Assembly: GCA_026413225.1 (NCBI GenBank)
Contig: CM048552.1
Coordinates: forward strand, 191,800,053-191,864,052
Length of the DNA stretch: 64,000 bases
Origin: Otis tarda
Lineage: Eukaryota; Chordata; Aves; Otidiformes; Otididae
Direction: 5' to 3'
Below are positions 23,260 through 35,900 of this stretch, in pieces. The notes beneath the pieces were generated by a model. It was not told the DNA's origin and searched no databases. It worked only from the letters and a program-made list of their open reading frames with translations. Numbering within the stretch: position 1 is the first letter of the stretch; each line of letters begins with the position of its first letter. The translations under genes were made by a program, and so were the position numbers.

Positions 23260-25040
23260 TAATTTCTGAGATTGTTATAAAAACAATGTAACATTCATTC
23301 TTTCATTTAGCAAAGACGTCCTTTCCACAGTCGCTCTGCACATTCTTTTCAAGACATAAAAGAGCAGCTTTGCATGCACATCACGACAATATTTTGAATA
23401 AAAATATAATTTTGTATTTTACAACATGTTTAATCTGGAGCATTGAGCAAACTGGCACCAACATTTCATTCTACAAACACTGTTAAAAGCAAGACATTAG
23501 TCTACATAAGACACTGCATGTTAGCATCCATCACAGGCTGACTCCAGTTGCTCTTCAGAAAACAAAACACCGTCCTCCCCTCAGCTGTCTCTGCAGCCTG
23601 GAGTCCCCTCTGCACAAAGTCCTTGCTGCTGTTGGTATTTCTGCCCTAGATGCACAGATGCAGGTGACCGGGAAGCACCAAATCATCGCTCACACGCGGG
23701 CATCAAACGCAAGTAGTGACCCCCAGCCCACAGCCTGATCGCCAGAGGCGACCACCATATCAGTTTGCATGAGCACACCGCAGTTCTCCTTGGCCAGGTA
23801 CCTCATCTTTGCCTATTCAAAGGCTTTTTTGTTGTCAAGAAGATTGACAAGAAACTCATGCTGGTCCCTGAATATGTAAAATGAAGCAGATTTCCGAGGC
23901 AAAACCATACCATTACCTCCAGCCTGTATTTCCCCTGGCTCATCATTGTGCAATTTGTTCGCAGAGAGCTACAGGCCGCGGTGCACGGGCAGCACCCCAG
24001 GCAGACTGCTTAGGAGAAGACTTCAGCGACCGCTGTGCCCGGCTCCAGCCGGTTGCTGCTCTGCAGTGATATTCAAAAACTCTTCTGAAGGGAACTGTGC
24101 CAAAGGCTGTTTTACTTCTATGGGCCGCAGCACCATGAGTGGGTGCGATGATATAGCTTCATGGCAACAAATCCAAATTGACCTACAAATTCGATATCCA
24201 GCTGGTGCCATCTGCCTGTCAGTGGTTACACATCACCCAGCCTCTACTGGAAGAGCCTGCGGCGTCTCCTCCGTGCTTGGACTACTGTTTCATGCATGGC
24301 ACTGGGGCTGGGCCACTAAACAGCACAGGGCAGCAACCTGCTGGATGGCCAACGATCAGTGAAGGGTCAGGATGTGCCAATGCCCACCAGCGCAGCACCC
24401 GTGCTCTTCTGGACTCGCCCTGCCAGGCCTGCTGAACTCCCTCAAACCCAGGGGAGGCACACAGACTCGACTTCTCAGATAGATCAGCTCCAGCCTTTTT
24501 GTTTTACCAACAGTGAAATAATTATAACATACACACACGTAACATACAAGTTAGGCATGACCTGGCTCCAGTTTGTATGAAATGAATGTCACTTTTTGTT
24601 ACATAATCTGAAGGCATCTGACTATTGGGGTAATATATTGCAAGGTGATTCATTGCCATGCCATGGAGACAGCCATTCGGCATTTCACACATTTAGGGAG
24701 AGCTATTTCTTTGTAATCCACACCATGCCAGGCACCAATGCATAAATATACAGCCGTTTAAAATTTGCTCTTCTTCAGCAAGTCCTATCAGGCTATAAAT
24801 AACTTTTATATATATTTTTAACACTTTATCATTTACCCTGAATTTTTCACCTTAGTCTCGATAGCAAAATATACATTAGTGCAAAGAGAGACCATTTTAA
24901 GACTGGAACTAGAGGACAAATACATTCATCATTATGATAAGATACTAATTCTTTTCTATTTCTATAGATTACTTAAGAAAAAATAGAATTTTAAGTTACA
25001 AATGAAAATTACATTTCATACGTAAGTTTTAATTTACAAT

Positions 25041-25105
25041 CTAGAATCACAGGAACACAGAGTATTCAGGTTGAAAGGAACCCTGGGAGGTCATTTAGTC
25101 ATCTA
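25041..25105 (-). mobile_element. Old CR1 3' end fragment, minus orientation
   Basis: Reads CTAGAATCACAGGAACACAG then GGTTGAAAGGAACCCTGGGA and GGTCATTTAGTC, the reverse complement of a diverged CR1 3' tail. Short and decayed. Confidence 0.65.
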
Positions 25106-26589
25106 CTAGTCATCTAGTAGATAAACATCACATTTAATATAGCATAATCAGCTTTAGTAGATAAATAATTCTTAATTAACACAGAGCACATTTCCTTTAA
25201 AATATTCTTTCCAGTGAGTCACATTATTCACATAGCAATAAAAAGACAATTACAGCTGAAGGCAATGCAGGCCTAGAGATAGAGAGTGGAGAAAAAATGA
25301 CCTCACTGCTTTATACCGAGGACACTCCTAATGTAGTGAGTCACAAGGCAGGCAAAATAACCTAGGGGTTTTTTCCCATTTTCTATTTCTACTAATAAAC
25401 AATGTTGCTAATGTTTTGCTAATTTCTCTTGCTGAGAGAAAAAACGAGAGGCCCTCAGATGTTCAGGAATACTTTGGGATATGCCAGGGCGAGATCCAAT
25501 TTTTCAAAGGAGATCCTCCAGCCAACCTGGAAGAGGCTTGGAGCATCAGATCCGAGATCTCAGACCCTGGCAAAAGCAGCAATAAAGTGCTGGATTATTA
25601 CACCAAAACCACTGGTATTTTAAGCCTCCATACTCAACACAAATGACATGCAGAGAGCACCTTACTAAATTAGCCAAAAGTTTCCAGCAGGCAACTGGCC
25701 GGGCAGCTTGCCCCAGCCCTGCCACCTCCATGGGTATGGGGCACAGGGTCTGGCACATAGTTTTCTGACAACTGAGACAGCAAAGACATCCTAGTTCCTG
25801 CTGCCTTTTTTTTTTTTTTTTCCTGAGCAAATCAAAGAGAAACCCTTTCACTCTTCCCATCTCTTCCCATCAGATGGCATGGCCCCTGAACATAAGCCCT
25901 GCTGCTTTCCCCACTGAGAAAGACAGAGTTCCTTCAGCTGAAGTTCCCCAATAACATCCTTAAGTCAGAAGCAGACATCAGCAACCTGAGTAGTAGTTAT
26001 TACCAAGAGCTCCCAGCAGCACAGACTCGTGTCCCCTTGTTCTTCCACTCTGCATCTGCTTTAGGAAAGGGGGTGTCCTTTCCCCCAGCCCTGCTTTGTG
26101 CAATTCTCCTCCGTTTCTGCTCAGTCACATTCCCTGCTCCAGTCAGGTATTGGCTCTGATCACACAACATCAGTATTAATTCCTAACTTGGAAAAGTAAA
26201 ACCATTTTGTTTCTCCTCAATCTTCTCCTGGAGAATTTGGCTTTTCCATCACTCCATGTCTTCACAACATCTTTCACCTGTCCAACTCAGTGAGGCAAAA
26301 CCAAGGAGGGGAAACCATCTGCTCAATGAAAGGTCCCAGGGAAAGCTGTGAGACAACTCCAACCACAGGAATTAAGGACTAGTCATAAAGCAAGTGTACT
26401 AAACCAGAGAAAACAATTTCTGGAAGCCATATGCTAGTAATCTTTTCTCAGTGTCGATGTCCTGCAGTATTAGGCAATGTAAATGCCTTCGTAGTGCTAA
26501 AGCAATCACACCATTGTGCGCTTTTATTTCAGATTTCCCAATGGGATGCAAGAAAAAGGGCAGTGAGTGACTTATTCAAAGGGGCAGCT

Positions 26590-26927
26590 CTATTTATACC
26601 TTCTTTCTACCCTCTTGAAGTAGTAAGTAATGGAGAATATAGTAACAATAAAAGCAACAAATATGAAAGAGATAAAGGCTAATAATGATTTTCTGGTTCG
26701 GAAGAAGTGGCACTCAGAACATGAGGCAATCTCTTCTGGGCACAGCAACTCAGGCGTTTCAGGACCAGGAAAACCGTTACTGTCAATTATTTCTCTGTAA
26801 TGTTTCATAGAAGGCTTTGATTTGTATTGATTTGCAACATAACTGTAGAGACCATATTTAGGAGCAGTCTTGTCATTAAAAGAATACACAAAATATCCTT
26901 GCAGGTTAACGTTATCCAAGGTGTAAG
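26590..26927 (-). CDS. KL: KL exon 5: end of KL2, transmembrane helix, tail
   Basis: Acceptor TTTCACAG ends at 26928 (minus); stop TAG at 26592-26590. Encodes the last strand and helix of KL2 ([29 protein letters not shown]), a Cys-containing juxtamembrane stretch, a roughly 22-residue hydrophobic helix and FKRVERRYK. The G carried over from exon 4 plus CT gives Ala. Confidence 0.96.
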
Positions 26928-29900
26928 CTGTGAAAGAGAAGAACCGGTTGAAGAAATGAATAAATGTCACATTGGCATTCAAGAGCAGCACTATACGCCA
27001 GTACACAAAGCAGGGGCAGGGGGATGTTAAACCCACATCTGCACTTCTCTTCCCTAAAACCAGGTAAGGTACACGTACATCTATTACAAGAAGTGCTTCT
27101 CATAAAAAGTAAGAATCTGTCAGCCACTGTCAGACAGTGTGATCTGTGAGCATCCTGCAATTTATCTCCTTGTGCCTGGTAAACACAGCTGTGAGTGCAT
27201 GACTGTGTTTAATGATCAGCATGGAGCCTGTCGTGAAAAGATGTCTCTCTTTTTATGTACGAAATAATACAGATTTTTATTTTCCTGCACCTGGATTTCT
27301 GCAACCTGTTTCTCTGATTGCTCCTTCTCCCTGGCAGAGCACCTCCTGATGGGGATGGCCAAGGAACAGATGACATCAGGGTGCACTTCTCACTAGCAAA
27401 GGCACAGTGACACCCCCGCTAAGGTCATGTACTGGGATATCAGCAGTACAAGTGGAATGGTTATGCAAACCATAGTCCTCTCTTGTTATCGACCCGAGTT
27501 TTCTCATTCAAGATATTAGTCTGATATTAGTCCTTACTGAGAACATGTCCCAGATCCATACTGCTAACTTGACTACTGGAAGAGGTCCAGCACCTGGAGC
27601 ATTAACCCTGATCCATCAGTCCCACTTGACAAAACCAATCAATCCACATTAGTAAACGCAAACTGTAATACTGTATCTCTCAAAATCACTACTTTTTAAC
27701 AAATTAAATCAACATCTTGCAAATGAACACAAGACTGAAAGCTAACAATTGCTGAATTTTCATGTGCCTCTGAAATAATTCTTTCTGCAGCCACATGCAA
27801 GACATTTAACACCTCTAACCTACTTTTCACATGTAAAATTAAATAATATTTTTCTGCCCTTTTACAGAGCTGCTACCCACGATAATGAGTTTAGGTTTGT
27901 AAAACTGCATGTGGATTTAATGGTGTTACATAAATGGTTACTGCTGTTCTTTGTTTTCAATTGGCAAAAATGTCCTTAAGTACTGTACAAAGCTCTTAAA
28001 AATACAGCCTCAGTCCAAAGGGTCCCATACTGTATTTTGGAGATGTTTATCTGCAGAAACCTATTGGCTCCTCTGGAACAATGCAGGTGAACAACACTAC
28101 ACAGACAAATGCTGCCATGTGCAGTCCCTGAAACCAGCAGGAAGAAGAAGGCAGAACAGGAACTTCAAGGCGAGAGCACGCATGTGCCAAATCCCTTCTC
28201 ATTCCTTTCCAGTGTGACACTGAGGTAAGGACACAAGATTTATAATTCAGCTCAGTTAGTGCACAGGGTCTTGCAGGAAAAAAAAAAACCAAGTTTTGGA
28301 GAAACCTGAATCAGTCATGATGCCAAGCTTAAGAGCTTGCTCCCTCTGGAAGGACAAGATGGACAAAAGCACAATACCATAGCGGAAGAAGAAAAGAGAA
28401 TGAAAAAGCTGGAATTACTGATGGACCAAACACTGTGGAGGAGCGTATGTCAAAAGTGGGAGGGTGAGCTTTAGGGCAAGTATTTTTAGGAAACGCTTTT
28501 TACTGAAAGAGTGGTCAGGCACTGGAACAGGCTGCCCATGGAAGTACTGGAGTCACCATCCCTGGAGGTGTTCAAAGAACGTGTAGACGTGGCACTCCAG
28601 GACATGGTTTAGTGGACATGGTGGTGTTGGGTTGATGGTTGGACTTGATGATCCTGGAGGTCTCTTCCAACCTCAAGATTCTACGATTCTATGATTATGG
28701 CTAGTTAGCAAGGACATATTCATCCATGACAAAGAAAGTGGAAAGACAGGAAAATATGGCTTACGTGTGATGGTTAACTCGAAAAACATAGAAACTATTT
28801 CCAGTCTGGAGAGAAGAGGTGAGAAGGAAGTGATTGAGGGATACTGGTACCAGATCAGTACAAATGACAGAGTTCAGTAAAAAACAGGAGGATGTGCAGA
28901 TGTTCTGGCTAACAGGAACTGGGAGAAAAGCCCATACCCACACACACTTTGAAAACGAAAGTGCCACAAACTGGTACAGTTTAAAGTGGTAGGAAAGAGA
29001 GAAGTAATACAGAAAAAAAAAAAAGGTTGAAACTATAAGCCTAATATAGCTAAGATATGCTTTTAACTGCAGATGCAGAAAACATGCACCCAGTGCTTCA
29101 AATGCTGGAGAAGAAACTCACTTAATATTGATGTTCAGCAATTCTTGAAAGAGGTGGAAATTACAGAGAAGGAAGTTAAAGCCAATATTTAACAGAGTGG
29201 ATAGGATGACCTAGCGAATTATGGAACTGCCAGCCATCCGTCACTACCTAGCAAAAGAGTGGAACGGATTATATAAGGCTTGATAAATAAGAATTACAGG
29301 AGATATAGATGATTAATGTCAATCAGCTTAGCTTTATGAAATATAAATCTTGTCAAACTAACTTCACATCTTTTTTTTTACGAGATCAGCAGATCAATAA
29401 AAGTAATGATGTTTGATGTAATATACTTAGAACTTCACAAGGCAACTGACTTGGTATTATACGGCATTTGGATCAAGAAACAGGATGTTAGCAGGTCAAG
29501 GGGAGCCCGTAATTAACGGACTTCAGCTGGTCTCAAACAGAACTGGTAAGACTAGAAATGGAATTGCTAGTAAGTGTCACAGTAGGTGTGTTTCTACCGT
29601 GGTCACGGAGATTGGCTTTTAGCACTAAGATATTTAATTATCTTAAATATCGCAGCGACCTGAAAGAAAAGTAAAACTATTTCTTATAAAGCCTGCAAAT
29701 AACACAAAGATTAGGGACATCATTTAGCTAGAGTAGCACGCTTTGCCCAAGCAAGCAACTGGCATTGAACGTGACTAAATGTGAGGATGTCAAAGAATAA
29801 GCAGATCATGCTTTTGTAGAGGAAGTTCTGCCTGGGGGGCAGGAATCTATATGCAAGTTTGAAATCTCAGTAGATAACCACAGAGTGTGCATAACTAACC

Positions 29901-32900
29901 TGCTGTCACAGCCAAAAGGGCTAACGGGCTTCCTAGACATACAAAAGAGGAGTAAAAGGGCAAGAGGTTATGTTATACCGGCCTGAGATACAGGTGAGGC
30001 TGTGGAAGGAACAGTGTCTCCAGGTCTGACTTTACCCCTCTCAAGAAGAATGCTGGCAAATGGGAAAAAGTTTAATAATTGAAAGGTTCTAAATGATGTT
30101 TTATAGTAAGGGACACTATTTATCAAACAGATAAATGAGATAGAGCTTGTTTTCTGTTTGTGAATACCTACACAGGTAAAAGACATGGAAATACACAATG
30201 AAATGGCTTAAACCTGAAGCTAAAAAAAATAATATTAGAAGTAAGTTTTATCTATATCTATACATACACTTATGTATAAAAACAGTAAATAGTTAGCCAC
30301 TGCAATAGCTTACAGTGAAATGTAAAAGATTCTTCATCAGTAAAAATTATCTCATTCAGTTCTTGAGCTTTTCTAAAAAAAAAAAGTGTGTGTTGATGAC
30401 TCAAAAAGATGACTCAAAATGCCTCCTTCTTGCCTTATAATTTATGAATCTTTGAGACAAAGACTGTTTTGGGTTCTGAATAGCAGGAAAGAGTCCAGGA
30501 AATGGCATAATTAGGTAGATAGCTGAATTATTATGAAGAGCCAAGATCACTGTTGGATAAGATACAGAGACAGCTGAGGAACAGAACTCATACCCAGCCC
30601 TGAGGCACATCAGTGGAGAGAAGCAACAAAGCCAAACAACAGTAGATGTGCAATAAGAAGAAAATCTGACTAAATACATGTGGAGCTACTCACACAGTAT
30701 CTACTTAAATTTATTGAATCCACAAAAAAGTTCTGCTGTCTTATGCAGAATATGTGTAAGGTCAGTCTTCCCGATGTTTAGTACCACCAATCAATCATAA
30801 ATCAAAGGAAAAACTCTTATGCTGTAATAACATCTCATTTATGGTGTATTCTACAGCAGTTTTCTTTTTCTAAAGTTAAACATACTATGTCACGCAGTGT
30901 ATACTAATACTGGGATTTGTGATATATAAACTATGTCTATGGTTCCTTACCTTTTAAAGCTTCATTGATGTAATTCTGTATGTAATACACTCGGAGCTTA
31001 TCATGCACCATATTCTGGTCGTCGTCAATTCCATTAGCCATAACATAAACTGGGACATCGCCATACTTTGATTTAACCCATCTGAGCAATTTACGCAATC
31101 CCCAGGGCACTACCGCAGCTCTGTTGGGGGAGTGCAGCCATGTGATGTCATTGATCATTTGAACTTCAAGATAGTGGTCATATTTTAGTGCATCTTCTTT
31201 CTCCCAGCCCACAAGGGTAGTAGTGTAGTGACTCAAGGCAAAAAAATCAAACGAGCCCTGGATTAACTTCTTTTCATCTTCTGAGAAATAAGGCAAGTGG
31301 AAATTATACAAGTCAACACTGTTTCTTTGGTGAAGCCACGCTCTCATCACCTGTGGGTAGTCACCGTTCCCAAAGATGGGCTCTGCAAGCCAGCCAATGT
31401 CGAACTCTAAAATTCTGTCAGCAACTTCTTGGTCATTCCTGGAAAAGGGACAAGCTGGTTCTACCCAATCGGCTTGCAGAGCTATAGATATTTTACCCTT
31501 CTGAGATCTCCTGAATTCTTTGTCATAAAGACGCCATGCTTTTGCATGGGCTTTCAACAGGTTGTGCCCTGCGGTGTATGTCAAGTTTTTCACAGACGGT
31601 TCATTCATTGTGATCCAAAATTTGACATGGTCCCCAAGACTTGTAAAGCAGAATTTGGCATACTCAACAAATGCCTGAATGGTTTCTGGGTTTTCCCAAG
31701 CTCCGTACTTGGCAAGGGAAGCTGGAAGCTCTTGACTCTCAGCCATAGGTTGCCATAAAGCAACAACAGGGGTTATGTTGACTCTGAGAAGTTCACTAGC
31801 AAAACACTGATAATAATGTACAAGTGTGTGGTTGATCAGAGAAAGGTTACCTAAAGGAAGGATTAAAGACCATTTCAGTGAAAAATGAAAGTGTGTCACA
31901 TGCATTTCTTGCAGAAGAGAGATCTGGAGCCTGATAGCAGCAAAGTCAACACAGTGACGCTTGCGTCTCGAGGTGAAAACTCCATCCACTTTAATAAGCT
32001 TCTTCGTCTGGTGAACGTCCCACACATAAACATTAGAGTCCAGAAACTGGGCAGGTGTCGTGTCTACCTAGGTAGAATAAGAAACATGCCAGATTCAAGC
32101 TGTTTGTTCTAGGTAGGTGGGAACATCATAACCATCAGGCATAAGGTAGTGAAAGATAAAGTTAGTCAAAACATTCAGCACCTCTCTTGCATCTCTGATA
32201 CAATACCATCTCCAGCTCATATGAATGAATTAATCTTCTGTTAAAATGTGACATCAGAAAAGTACCAAACCTATATATCATTTTCATTCTACTTTCCAAA
32301 CAAGCTTATGCTAATGGTCACCATGTTTACATCTTCTCCAGATTGGTCCAGCCTGTATGGGAAACAAGGGATTGCTCAGGCATAAGGCACTAAGCCTGCA
32401 ACGGATCTCCAGAGAAGCAGATCTTCAGCAAAGACTACAGTAATTTTTAAAATGTTTTTCTTTCAAGACTAAGAAGCTATACCAAAGGGCCTACAGAGAG
32501 ACTGTCTGTTGTAAATTACCCAGTAGCTTCAGTTTCAAGACCACTCCCTGAACGCAGTAAAATAAATAATGAATGCAAAATCATTTCTGTGTTCAGCTCT
32601 TTTCCTGACTATGATGAAAGACGAGTAATGCTCTGCACTTGATTTTTAGCACAAATTCTGTTGACAAGCAAAATTTTTCCTTCTTGCTAAAGATGTCCTT
32701 TTTATTTAACTCAAACTGAACTGATTTCTAAGTTATTTCAGAAGGCTGTTGATGTCTGAATCAATTTTTTTTGGGCCTCCAAGTAAACCCCACTATATGT
32801 CACTCCAACAATAAATGCATTTCCCATAAGTCTTTAGGGTTTCATTTGCATGTATAACATACTGGACACAGTAGAAGATGAGCTTCTCGGGGTTCCAGAG

Positions 32901-35900
32901 AATTATACTTTCACTTTTTAATTAATATCATAAACATGATCAGGACTAGAAAATGGAAAAGTGAATTACTTAAAATAATACACAGGGTAAAATCTCCTCA
33001 TTCATACTCTAGCCTAACTCTTACAAGAAAGATCCAAACTACAAGATACTGGTCCCACATGTGTTTATTTGTCTTTTTTTTTTTTTTTTTGGCACAATAT
33101 TCCCCCTGAGTTCAGATTTCCTTGTCCTGCCCTCTGTTTGAAAAGCAGGTGTCAGCCTACAACCAGTGTTCAACTTGTAGCTGAGGCTCTGCACACTGTA
33201 TAAAGAAGCTGCTGAAAATCAGCTGCTATTTCCTCCGGAGAGGTCAGTACTGTGCTTATAGAAGAAAGTAATAAAAAACAGCAGGTCTGAGGGAAATTGC
33301 TTTTCTGGAGAATTGTCCCTTGTAGACTACTAAAGCATGCATTGCCACTAATACTGTGGGAATGCTGTCAAAAGAGTTTTTCCACTGTGATGCACCTACA
33401 AATCACGCTACCTAAGCCTTACAGCACAAAGTGTCTGAATGGCCTTTTGAAATGAAAATATGCAGCTCTGAAGGTTTTGGCGATGGGAGGGATTTTTTAA
33501 CTGTCTTTGATTGACTGACTCCGCAACTTTATAGCTGTTATCGATCCCAAAGGCAGCAATTCCATTTCCAATTCCTAATCTATCTGGGAGCTAGGAGGAA
33601 AATGGCTGTTGAATTTTATTGGAAATCAGTGTACCAGGTAAGGAGGTTGCAGTATTTTTCAAGAGAACAAAGTCAGATCTTAGTTTTGGAGTGAGAAAAA
33701 ATAAACAAGCCCCCCAACATGCTAGCATTAAGAAAGATGGAGTCTTTCTTTTCATCTAAATTAAAAATTCTGTTCTTGGATCCAGCCTCAGTGTTGAATT
33801 TAACTACACCTCTTTACTGTGGTTAGAGAAGGCCTGCAAGTGAAAACAGCATCTGAGAATTACAGAGCCAAACTGTTAAAGAGACCGTAACTAAGCTACA
33901 ATTTTTACACATGCTATGAAATCTTAAAATTTGAAAGGTTCTCTAGAAGTATCAGATTTAATTGAAACAAAAAGAGAGCTATGAACTGGACCCGTGATCT
34001 AGGTAGGTGCTATCCAGGGGCACCGAAGCCTCAAAGTCAGACACAGTACAGCACAAAATTACAAGAAAGGAATACAGAAATGTCATCTAAATCTAATATT
34101 ACCTTTTTTAACATAAAAGTTCTCCAGCAATGGTACCAGAATGTATATACATAAAATGTAGAAACGTGCCACTGGAGCTTTAAGAGCTTTCGGGAAGTTT
34201 TCTAAAACATATATTACCACAGCAGACACATACATTACCATTAAAATTATGGACATGAAAAAGTAGTAATATTTCCCATTTCATGACCAGGACATGTTGA
34301 AATACACTTTAGCAGATGTAATCAACTTCCATTTGAAAAGGGACTGACTTCCAGTAACTGGTCACATAACATGGCCAGGGAAGATGAGCATCAGACCCCT
34401 TTCAATTCCGTATGTTTTTCTACAATGTTATTCACCATATCTCAATCTGACTGGATCTCCTTGGTTGTACGCAGAAAGCCTAGTGAAGACTGAAAGACAC
34501 AGCATTTGGCACAAAAGCCTTGTATCCATCTCCTTGCAGCACTGTGGTAATATGTCTCAGCAAAGACACTCCATCCAGCAAATTTATCAATATGAACTTG
34601 TGCACTGATTTGGCTGGACAGCCTGTCATCTTTATCATCAGACTCACCTGAATGTAGTTGTCAACAACTCCCCAAGCAAAGCCGCAGGGAAAAATCCCTT
34701 CTATGGGCTGGTTTTCAGGCAAAGGTGGGAAGCCATTTTTTTCTATCAGCTTTTGATAGAACAAGACAGAAGATTTGGGCATCAACTTCTTGTCGTGGCT
34801 TTGAAAATCAACATAAAACAATCCACGCCGAATGCTGTATCCCCTGTGCCATTCAAAGCCATCCAGGAGGGACCAGACTGTGTAGCCAAACACATTCACT
34901 CCGTCGTACCGGATGGCTGAAGAAAGAACAAAACCAACCTTATCGCAGTGCTCGTTTTTCCTCTGTAGACTGCGTTTGCAGTATTCATGTGTAAGAATAA
35001 TGAAACAGGTCAGATAAGTATCTCGGGGGCCTGCCTCAAAGACGGTTCAGGGAAGGTATTTCAATCACACCCAGGTTGCTGCCAGGGCATGGGTGCACTG
35101 TGCAAGGCTGTAGAGGTACCTGATGTGGCTTGAAACAAGCCAGATTTAGAAAGAGGAGCAGTGCAGCAGTGGTTGAGCCGTGCTCAAGGAATGAATTTGG
35201 CAGGCGTGCCAAACCTCAGCCTCGGAGCAGAGCACGCTGCACTGGAAGTGCCTGCAGCAGCTGAGCTAGCGACTCCGCTGCGCTCGGCTAAGGACATGCT
35301 ACAGCTCACTCCAGGGTAGCGTAAGAGCCATTAAGGCAGCACGACCCTGTGCAAGCAGAAGTGCAAACAAAAGTCATACTCTACATGATCCTCCCCTCCA
35401 CTACAAATACATCTTGATAAAACCTGGACAACAGTTTTGGTGTGCTGATGCATTTTTATCACCACAGATTTTAAGGAGAAGTGATAACGCAGGAAGACTC
35501 TCTTATTTGATAATTCTGTCTCTTTACATCTTCACGGCATAGCATTTTCCAGCTTAAATATTCAAGGATTTCTAAAAATACGTATAGGTTCTAAGTCACC
35601 TGTGTGACTTTTCAGAATCACCACACATTTCATAGTTTAAAATCAGGGTCTACTGGCATCTGTTAGTACTGCCAGCATTATAGTTTTATTTTGGGATTCC
35701 AAATGATACTGCTCACTTTTAGTTGTATTAACACTGAGATTCAGCAAAATGTTCCTGGGCAAGGCTCAGCTTCAGGAAAGCACAAAGGAGTGTGCTTATT
35801 TTAATTACTTAATTGGACCCACCCTAATTCAGCAATGCCTTTAAGCACATTCTTAAATGTTCTTTTGAACTTGAATTTGGCTCCACAGCCAGCAGAGTTT

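Larger units (their letters stand above)
23254..26589 (-). other. KL: Putative KL 3' UTR and downstream flank
   Basis: Non-coding sequence after the KL stop. It contains AT-rich blocks, a reverse-oriented CR1 scrap at 25041-25105 and a T-run at 25806-25821. If the AATAAA at 26528-26523 (minus) is used, the UTR is very short; if the distal one is used, it covers all of this stretch. Confidence 0.35.
26928..30950 (-). other. KL intron 4 with young and ancient CR1
   Basis: About 4.0 kb. It holds a young CR1 (28468-28696) and directly beyond it an ancient CR1 (about 29060-30070), both opposite to KL transcription. The remainder is AT-rich and unremarkable. Confidence 0.8.

Noticed and set aside
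31429..31758. Plus-strand 109-codon frame
   Set aside because: Antisense shadow of KL exon 4, which is unambiguous on the minus strand.
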